From assembly GCA_031283515.1 (NCBI GenBank), contig JAITBS010000419.1, positions 1 to 20,524 on the forward strand: a stretch of 20,524 nt of DNA, written 5' to 3'. Origin of the DNA: Planctomycetaceae bacterium (lineage in GTDB: Bacteria; Planctomycetota; Planctomycetia; Pirellulales; Thermoguttaceae). Shown here in pieces: positions 14,570-20,524 of this stretch (position 1 is its first letter; every line of letters begins with the position of its first letter). Made by a program: the position numbers and the translations under genes. The notes beneath the pieces are model-generated. The model was not told where the DNA came from. It was given only the letters and a program-made list of their open reading frames with translations, and searched no databases.

Positions 14570-15187
14570 AATTTTTTTTGAAACAAAAAAATAAACAGTT
14601 AATACTTAATAACGTAACTCGGCGGTAAAAATAACAAGATAACAAAACCGCTAAAACCGCTGAAAAATTACGGAAATCATTGTAACTGTTCACGCAAAAT
14701 AAACAAGAGGGTAATATATCAGTGGAATTTTTGTTTTTTACATTAGCCCCGATAGGGGCGTCAGGATTATAACCCACCCCAACGGGGTGGGTATGAATTC
14801 CTTGCGAAACAACGCCCTGAAAGGGCAATGGAATAGTTGATAGTTGATAGTGGAGAGTAGATAGTTCGCAAGCGGATTACTATCAAAACGGTATTACTCC
14901 GCTTTGCGACACTATCCACTCTCAACTCTCCACTATCAACTCTCCACTATCAACTAATATCCTGCCCTTTCAGGGCGATCTTGTTGGCGGTCACTTTGAC
15001 CCTACCCGTTGGGTAGGGCTGGCTTATGTTGTCCTTTCAGGACGTAAAAAAAACAATAATTCCACCGACATAATTACGAAAATACACAAAAAAATCTCTG
15101 TGCTCTTTGTGTTCTCTGTGGTAAAAAATAAAAGAAACAGTTATCTCAGAATTTGTAACTTGAACATCTTGCGGGAACAAGGACAAA
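14570..15187. other. Spacer between the TPR gene and purL
   Basis: No gene is supported. Most of the 618 bases are the modular palindromic element at 14711-15077. The remainder is AT-rich upstream region of purL and the 3' flank of the secreted TPR gene. Confidence 0.65.
14711..15077. mobile_element. MITE-like modular palindromic element, complete copy
   Basis: Imperfect terminal inverted ends lie at 14711-14741 and 15044-15077 (shared GTGGAATT..TTGTTTTTT). Inside, in order: hairpins GCCCC/GGGGC (14746-14759), CCCACCCC/GGGGTGGG (14773-14791) and GCCCT/AGGGC (14814-14826); five heptamers ending in AGT (14831-14865); a palindromic core (14866-14910); six or seven complementary heptamers (14911-14959); then the mirrored hairpins GCCCT/AGGGC (14964-14976), CCCTACCC/GGGTAGGG (15000-15018) and GTCCT/AGGAC (15031-15043). 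No transposase is encoded, so any movement would need help in trans. No clear target-site duplication is seen. Confidence 0.75.
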
Positions 15188-18100
15188 TTATTGAGTCCTA
15201 TTTGGGAGGGAATCTTGTTGCGTTTTTTTCGAATACTTACCGCTTCGCGCAAATCCGGTTTCTTCCTCCTGATCTTGTGAACTATTTTCTTCATAGAAAT
15301 GATCTTTTGATGATGAATCCAATGAAAAAATAGGATGTTCACCAAAGTTTTCTTTTGGTTTCAGAAATTCATCGACAGTTTCATTAACTTCCCGCGAAAC
15401 AATAACAGGCGGCATTTTACGGGTTGTCGCAAAACCAACCGGTTCTTCATGTTCCGTCTGTTCTACCAGTTCCAATTTTTTTAATTTGTCCCAATTTGTC
15501 CCTCTGGAAATCGAATCCAATGTAAGTCTCTCCGCAATTTCAATATCTGTTTTCAAGTTTGACCGTGTTTTTTGAATCTTTTTCAAAGTAAAAACTTCTT
15601 CCGTATCAGATCGTTTCTCTGGTTTGGATTGTACCGTTTGTTCTTGTAAGAACTTGCGATCTGTCTCCGTCTCATGATCAAAATTTGTACGTAAAGGAAT
15701 TAGTGTTAAAACCGGTTCGGGTTTTGAAACGATTTCCTCTGCCGGTTTCGGTGTAATTTCAACCGGTGTTGAAACAATTTCTCTTGCCGGTTTCGGAACA
15801 ACTTCAACCGGTTTGAAAATAATCGCTTTCGCCGGTTTCGGAGGAATGTTAACAGGTGTTGAAACGATTTCGTCTGCCGGTTTTTGAGGAACTTCAACAG
15901 GTTTTGTAACAACTTCGTCTGCCGGTTTTTGCGGAATTTCAACAAGTTTTGTAACAACTTCGTCTGCCGGTTTTTGCGGAATTTCAACAGGTTTTACAAC
16001 AACTTCTTCCGCCGGTTTTTGAGGAACTTCAACAAGTTTTGTAACAAATTCGTCTGCCGGTTTTTGAGGAATTTCGACAGGTTTTGTAACAACTTCTTCT
16101 GCCGGTTTTTGAGGAATTTCAACAGGTTTTGTAACAACTTCGTCTGCCGGTTTTTGAGGAATTTCAACAGGTTTTGTAACAACTTCGTCTGCCGGTTTTT
16201 GAGAAATTTCAACAGTTTTTGCAACAACTTCATCTGCTGGTTTTTGAGGAACTTCAACAGGTTTTGTAACAACTTCTTCCGCCGGTTTTTGAGGAATTTC
16301 AACAGGTTTTGTAACAACCTCTTCTGCCGGTTTTTGAGGAATTTCAACAGGTTTTGTAACAACTTCTTCCGCCGGTTTTTGAGGGATTTCAACAAGTTTT
16401 GTAACAACTTCGTCTGCTGGTTTCGGAGAAACTTCAACAAGTTTTGTAACAATTTCTTCTATCGGTTTCGGAGGAAATTCAAGCGGTTTTGCAACGATTT
16501 CTTCTGTTGGTTTCGGAGGAAATTCAAGCGGTTTTGTAACAATTTCGTCTGCTGGTTTGGGAGCGATTTCAACTTGTTTGGGAACAATAAATTTCAATGT
16601 TTCAGAGTGTGTTGTAATTTTCAATTGTTGATCAGTTGTCTGGTTGGCAATAGGTTCGGCTGGTGATATTACTGCTGTTTCATTGGCAACTTTAAATTTA
16701 AGATTAGCATTCGATTGTAGTGGTTCCGGCATCGGAATTGACGGCGGCTGATGAACTGAAACGGAATCTTTTTCCGGTTGACGCACAGTAAGAATCGGTA
16801 GGAACGCTTCTACATGATCAGGAGTTATTGGCGATGATGTGTTGGCGGCAATTTCGGTTTTTGGTTTTTCTATCTGCTGCTTTAGAAAGGGCGGCTCTTG
16901 AATCGGAACCTGTTCTTGAATTGGAACTTGTTCCTGAACCGGAACAGCAATTGTCGGAACAGTAACGGGAGTTAAAACCGCAACGGAATTTGTGTGAGGA
17001 GCCGGTTCTGCCGAATCAAATGGAGTTGAAGGTAATTGCGGTTGAGCAATTTCTGAAACGGCTGGAGTTGGTTGAATTGTCGGAACCGCCGGAGTTACCG
17101 GAACAGCCGGAACTGCCGAAACCATTGGAGTACTGGGAATTGCCGGAATAGTTGTTTCGGTAATCGTGAGATTGGGAATGGTATCGGGTTCGGTTACAAT
17201 AACTGATTTGGGTTGTGTTGTCAGCAACGATTTTGTTTCTTGAACCGGAACCGTTTGAACCGGCGTTGTTTGAACCTGAGCCGTTTGAACCGGAACTGTT
17301 TGAACCGGAGTTGTTTGAATTGGAGTTGTTTGAACTGGTTCCGGTTGAAGTGGAGTGTGAGTTGGTTTGGCAACAATTTCACTCTGAGCCGGTTCAAATT
17401 TTAGAACAGTTGGCGGTTGGAAAGTATTGTCGGTTGTTTGTTGCGGCGGCAACTCTGATTCTGATTGAACCGGAGTTGAAACCAGTTCTTGTGCAGTTAT
17501 TTTGTTCGGTTTATCTGATTCGTTTAATACTTCCGATTTGCCCGAACTTTTAGATTTTGCTATTGATGCAATCTCGAATCTTAAAACGGTTGGAGTTTCA
17601 GATGATGAAAATTGGAGATCAGACCTTTTATTGATTTCCGATTTTGTTGAAATGGCAGTATCAACATTGTTATTTTCAATCTTTATATTTTCAATTTTTG
17701 TATTTTCAATCTTGATATTTTCAATACTGGGTATGTTTTGAGTATTGGAATTGGCGAGCAATGGGATTTCCGGTTGAGGAGTTTTTTCGACAGGCAATTG
17801 ATTTGTTTGGGTTCTTGTTGTTGCTGGTGTTGCCGGTGTTGTTACGGTGGGAGTTGTGATTGTTTCTGTTCCGGTTTTCAGAGACGGCACGGAAGTAATT
17901 TCAGACAAACGCAATGGATGAGCAAACGGATTGGCAAGTTTATCCGGCATCGGCGTTATTAAGGAAAAAGGTTCCGAAACAGATTTTGTGACTGAATTTA
18001 TTTTTGCAACTGATTTTGTTTCCGTTTCTTTTTCTGCGGACTTCTGTGAATCCGAATCCTCTTCATTTTTCAACATTTCCGTATTGACATAAACGTAAGA

Positions 18101-20020
18101 ATCCAGACCTTCCTGAATGCCGATTTTTCCGGCACCGGGTCGTAAAATTGATTTTGACGGACGTTGTTCTGAAGATGCGGAATGGTCGGAAGGATCATTA
18201 GGATAATGATTCTTTTGACTTGTTACGGTTTCCAAATCCAATTGTTGATGTTCGGTAGGTTCGTTGTGAGAAGAGCGGAGAGATTGATTTTCCGTATCTT
18301 CTTTCGGCATTTTTTCGGACGAATTAAAAACCGGAATTGGAGCTTGCGGATGTTGATATTGGGAACGTTGGGAGCTGAATGTAATCAGGTCAATTGGCTG
18401 TTCAAGATGCAAACGTGCTGAAAAATCAGAATTTGTTTCATTGGAAGAGACATTTTGTGGGGTTTTGGTTTTGTTAATTGATAGGCTAATAGTTGCGGCG
18501 GAGCCGGATGAAACCGGATTTTGGAATCGTGAGGTAGAATTTTTTTCTTCTTTCTTTTCAGTTTTTGTAGAATCGGGAATTTTTTTCCCCTCTACTTGGG
18601 AAGACGTGAAATTTTTTTCAGTTAATGGAATTTTCCTGACATTAATTGCCGTATATTCTGGAATACTTTTATTGGTTGTTTCATCTTCCAAAGGAACAAT
18701 TGTTATCGTACGCACTTCGAGTTGCTGGGGAATATCCACATTTTCTTCTGTTGAATTTGAAATCCGAAAATCTGTTGCGGGAAGAGTTCGAATATCATTT
18801 GTTTTCCGATTACTCTGAACATCTTGCGGAAATGTTTTAACAGGTTCACTGGTAAGCGGTTCCGGTTTGAGAATTTTGATAACATGTTGCTTGGGCGATT
18901 CGGGAAGGGCTTGAATCGGTTTAACTGTTTCCGGTAATTCTGTACTGATATTGAGGTTGGTTTCTGCCGGTGAAGATTCTGTTTTGTCAACAATGGGAGT
19001 TAAAAACGGATCACGCAATGTGGCAACATTATCTGCAATCTGTTGTTCCTTTTTCAGCTCTTCAATTTTCTGTGGTTCAACAACCAAAAACGGATCATCA
19101 GTTGGTTCTGCCGGCGATGCTTCCGAAGGCAAGAGTTTTGTTAATACTGGTTCTGTTGACGTTTCCGTTAATGCTGGTTTTGTTAATAATGGTTCTGTTA
19201 ATGGTTTGGGCTGTGGAGTAATTGTTTGTAGTGAATTGGTTTGCAGGTCGGTAACGATTTCAGAGGTTTCCAAACGCAATAGTTCTTCTTTAACATGTTG
19301 GACGAGTTCTTTTTTTGTTTGCTCGTCCATTGAGATGGTTGGCGAAGTTACATTGGTTGAAGTTACATTGGTTGTTGTTGGTGTTTGGTTTTTTTCAATG
19401 AGAATGGCTCGTTGTTCGGCGAATTCTGCTTGAGCATTATTACTTTGTTGCCGATAAATTTTGGCAAGTTCCCGATAAGCCGCCGCTTCACCGATTGCTA
19501 ATTTGAGATATCGTAATCCTTCGGTTTGCCGATCTTTTTGCAGAGCAATAGTGAGACCAAGATTGAATAAAGTACGGCGATGTTCAGGGGTGATCAGCAA
19601 GGCGTTTTTCAGTATTGTTTCGGCGTCGGCATAATTTTTTTGGTCGGAGTAAAGTTTGGCAAAATCACAAAGCAGCGTTGTATTTTCTCTATCTAATTTA
19701 AGAGTTTTCCGAAAATATTGTTCACTTTCGGTTATTTTTTGTTCTTTTGCTTTGATAATTGCCAACCGATGTAGAGTTAATGAATTTAGGCGTGCGATAT
19801 TATTTTCTTCGGCGAACTGGAGACATTGCTCGTAAATTTTTTCGGCATCGGCATTTTTTTCTTGGCGTTCCATTTGGATTCCCAACGCAAAAAGTTCATC
19901 AGCCTTCCGATTTAATTCTTCTTCAAGAGTTGCGAAACAATAGGGACCTTGTAGGCAGAAAATCCCCAAAATGACCAAAACTAAACTGATTTTCCATAAA
20001 AAACAATATTTGAGCCGCAT
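15188..20020 (-). CDS. Secreted TPR protein with a long proline/threonine-rich repeat tail
   Basis: A 1610-residue protein. Residues 1-30 are a signal peptide (MRLKYCFLWK, hydrophobic core, cleavage after YCFA). About 35-210 form four to five TPR-like helix pairs (for example NADAEKIYEQCLQFA, NYADAETILKNALLITPEH), a protein-binding module. The rest is low-complexity and rich in Pro, Thr, Ser and Glu: a KIEN run, about seven VQTTP-type 5-mers near 890-930, and residues 1147-1431, which are exactly 19 units of 15 residues with consensus TKPVEIPQKPAEEVV. The C-terminus is charged and has no sorting signal or membrane anchor. The ATG at 20020 is chosen because AAGGAG (complement 20030-20035) precedes it and the signal peptide begins there; an in-frame ATG at 20062 would spoil the signal. 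Function is unknown; an extended periplasmic or surface spacer is plausible. Confidence 0.85.
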   Translation of the reverse strand: MRLKYCFLWKISLVLVILGIFCLQGPYCFATLEEELNRKADELFALGIQMERQEKNADAEKIYEQCLQFAEENNIARLNSLTLHRLAIIKAKEQKITESEQYFRKTLKLDRENTTLLCDFAKLYSDQKNYADAETILKNALLITPEHRRTLFNLGLTIALQKDRQTEGLRYLKLAIGEAAAYRELAKIYRQQSNNAQAEFAEQRAILIEKNQTPTTTNVTSTNVTSPTISMDEQTKKELVQHVKEELLRLETSEIVTDLQTNSLQTITPQPKPLTEPLLTKPALTETSTEPVLTKLLPSEASPAEPTDDPFLVVEPQKIEELKKEQQIADNVATLRDPFLTPIVDKTESSPAETNLNISTELPETVKPIQALPESPKQHVIKILKPEPLTSEPVKTFPQDVQSNRKTNDIRTLPATDFRISNSTEENVDIPQQLEVRTITIVPLEDETTNKSIPEYTAINVRKIPLTEKNFTSSQVEGKKIPDSTKTEKKEEKNSTSRFQNPVSSGSAATISLSINKTKTPQNVSSNETNSDFSARLHLEQPIDLITFSSQRSQYQHPQAPIPVFNSSEKMPKEDTENQSLRSSHNEPTEHQQLDLETVTSQKNHYPNDPSDHSASSEQRPSKSILRPGAGKIGIQEGLDSYVYVNTEMLKNEEDSDSQKSAEKETETKSVAKINSVTKSVSEPFSLITPMPDKLANPFAHPLRLSEITSVPSLKTGTETITTPTVTTPATPATTRTQTNQLPVEKTPQPEIPLLANSNTQNIPSIENIKIENTKIENIKIENNNVDTAISTKSEINKRSDLQFSSSETPTVLRFEIASIAKSKSSGKSEVLNESDKPNKITAQELVSTPVQSESELPPQQTTDNTFQPPTVLKFEPAQSEIVAKPTHTPLQPEPVQTTPIQTTPVQTVPVQTAQVQTTPVQTVPVQETKSLLTTQPKSVIVTEPDTIPNLTITETTIPAIPSTPMVSAVPAVPVTPAVPTIQPTPAVSEIAQPQLPSTPFDSAEPAPHTNSVAVLTPVTVPTIAVPVQEQVPIQEQVPIQEPPFLKQQIEKPKTEIAANTSSPITPDHVEAFLPILTVRQPEKDSVSVHQPPSIPMPEPLQSNANLKFKVANETAVISPAEPIANQTTDQQLKITTHSETLKFIVPKQVEIAPKPADEIVTKPLEFPPKPTEEIVAKPLEFPPKPIEEIVTKLVEVSPKPADEVVTKLVEIPQKPAEEVVTKPVEIPQKPAEEVVTKPVEIPQKPAEEVVTKPVEVPQKPADEVVAKTVEISQKPADEVVTKPVEIPQKPADEVVTKPVEIPQKPAEEVVTKPVEIPQKPADEFVTKLVEVPQKPAEEVVVKPVEIPQKPADEVVTKLVEIPQKPADEVVTKPVEVPQKPADEIVSTPVNIPPKPAKAIIFKPVEVVPKPAREIVSTPVEITPKPAEEIVSKPEPVLTLIPLRTNFDHETETDRKFLQEQTVQSKPEKRSDTEEVFTLKKIQKTRSNLKTDIEIAERLTLDSISRGTNWDKLKKLELVEQTEHEEPVGFATTRKMPPVIVSREVNETVDEFLKPKENFGEHPIFSLDSSSKDHFYEENSSQDQEEETGFARSGKYSKKTQQDSLPNRTQ
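15728..16582 (-). repeat. Coding tandem array, 19 units of 45 bp
   Basis: Exactly 855 bases, read in frame as 19 units of 15 residues (consensus TKPVEIPQKPAEEVV). Central units are nearly identical at DNA level; those at both ends are diverged (PPKPTEEIVAKPLEF at one end, STPVEITPKPAEEIV at the other), as expected if unequal exchange keeps the middle uniform. The 45-nt period leaves other frames open too, producing long spurious frames on both strands. Confidence 0.95.
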
Positions 20021-20029
20021 GAACTTAGA

Positions 20030-20035
20030 CTCCTT
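20030..20035 (-). promoter_or_regulatory. Ribosome binding site of the secreted TPR gene
   Basis: Reads AAGGAG on the minus strand, 9 nt before the ATG at 20020. It decides the start against the ATG at 20062. Confidence 0.75.
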
Positions 20036-20134
20036 TTTGAGCAAGTGATTCCACAGGGGCAAAATATATCGAATATATCGGTTCTAACGATCTTATGACT
20101 TGAAACGGATTTACGAAATTATTTTGATATATTG

Positions 20135-20267
20135 TAGGGAACTTCTAAAAACTAATTTTAGTAGGAACGCAGGCGTCCCGCCTGCATGACAAACGCTTAA
20201 ATATGCGGTCGAGACGACCGCGTTCCTACTAAAAATAAATTTTACATGAGGTTTTTAGAAGTTCCCT
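20135..20267. mobile_element. Palindromic MITE-like element with nested hairpins
   Basis: Perfect 17-bp terminal inverted repeats, AGGGAACTTCTAAAAAC (20136-20152) and its complement (20251-20267). A second perfect 15-bp pair, TTTTAGTAGGAACGC (20156-20170) and 20220-20234, lies inside it. Two 7-bp hairpins follow within: GCAGGCG/CGCCTGC (20169-20185) and GCGGTCG/CGACCGC (20205-20221). About 133 bases, non-coding, next to the promoter region of the TPR gene. Confidence 0.8.
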
Positions 20268-20490
20268 GTAATCTATCAGTGGAATTTTTATTTTTCCCAT
20301 TAGCCCCGATAGGGGCGTCAGGATTATAACCCGCCCCAACGGGGTGGGTAAAAACTCCTCTTCAACCCAACGCCCTGAAAGGGCAACGGGAATAGTGAAT
20401 AGTTGATAGTGAATAGTGTCACATGTGGAGTAATACCGTTTTGGTAATAATCCGCTTGCGACACTATTCACTATTCACTCATAACTATTA
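20268..20490. mobile_element. Second copy of the modular palindromic element (left half, core and right heptamer arm)
   Basis: From GTAATCTATCAGTGGAATTT it follows the copy at 14711 module by module in the same orientation: hairpins GCCCC/GGGGC (20303-20316), CCCGCCCC/GGGGTGGG (20330-20348) and GCCCT/AGGGC (20372-20384), then four heptamers (20390-20417). The core (20418-20462) is in reverse orientation relative to the first copy. Four heptamers of the ACTATTC type follow (20463-20490). The mirrored right-hand hairpins are not seen in the last 34 bases; they are either missing or beyond the window. Confidence 0.8.
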
Positions 20491-20524
20491 ACTAACAATT
20501 GCCTTTTTAACCTCAAACAAAAAT

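Noticed and set aside
14553..14828. Minus-strand 91-codon frame, also 15037-15345 and 20229-20471
   Set aside because: They run through the palindromic elements or gene ends, have no ribosome binding sites, and match no family.
15728..16582. Possible CRISPR-like array
   Set aside because: Units are contiguous 45-bp repeats without unique spacers, lie in frame within a gene, and no cas genes are present.
15884..16666. Plus-strand 260-codon frame (RNFNRFCNNFVCRFL repeats) and the minus-strand frames at 15706-15987 and 15994-16452
   Set aside because: They are alternative readings of the 45-bp array, open only because the repeat period is divisible by 3. They lack ribosome binding sites and have odd Asn/Phe/Cys or Lys/Leu composition; the frame with a signal peptide and TPRs is the real one.
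20021..20062. Start of the TPR protein at 20062
   Set aside because: It would place 14 residues before a good signal peptide, while a ribosome binding site precedes the ATG at 20020.

Overview
The window is AT-rich bacterial DNA with widely spaced genes, few clear Shine-Dalgarno sequences and many intergenic repeats. The set of genes (a nitrogen-type PTS set next to hpf, a flgE-flbD-motA run, PurL with a PurS-like N-terminus, a large secreted TPR/proline-rich protein, and an N-terminal fragment resembling a planctomycete integrase) fits a low-GC member of the Planctomycetota. That placement is inference from gene content and style; no rRNA is present.

Layout: 1-173 is the start of a minus-strand gene cut by the window edge. 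174-1540 is accessory DNA with one small DUF1508 gene (517-672) inside nested direct and inverted repeats, then a hairpin-rich stretch. 1541-4896 is a minus-strand PTS block in transcription order hpf, ptsN, ptsH, ptsI: a ribosome hibernation factor followed by phosphorelay proteins with no membrane permease. 5501-6514 is an HMGL-like aldolase. It diverges from the plus-strand flagellar run flgE, flbD, motA (6830-10668), which stops without motB. 10814-14569 carries a TetR-type regulator and purL on the minus strand. 15188-20020 is a 1610-residue secreted TPR protein with a proline-rich tail that includes an exact 19 x 15-residue array.

The most unusual content is between the genes. Heptanucleotide arrays (variants of TAGTGAA or its complement) recur at 9345-9483, 9691-9808, 14831-14959 and 20390-20490, and a different heptamer array lies at 5262-5338. 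Two of them end exactly 2 nt before the start codons of flbD and motA. At 14711-15077 and from 20268, heptamer arms are embedded in a larger modular element: terminal inverted ends, three small hairpins, heptamer arm, core, opposite heptamer arm, three mirrored hairpins. Between the two copies the outer hairpins keep the same orientation while the roughly 45-bp core is inverted, which suggests recombination between the arms. The two copies flank the secreted TPR gene. A second palindromic element (20135-20267) abuts one copy, and a 20-bp tag recurs just past the 3' ends of four minus-strand genes.

Working together: the PTS block is probably a regulatory phosphorelay rather than a sugar importer. 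The flagellar genes encode hook, a small flagellar protein and one stator subunit. purL serves purine synthesis and would need a separate PurQ glutaminase.
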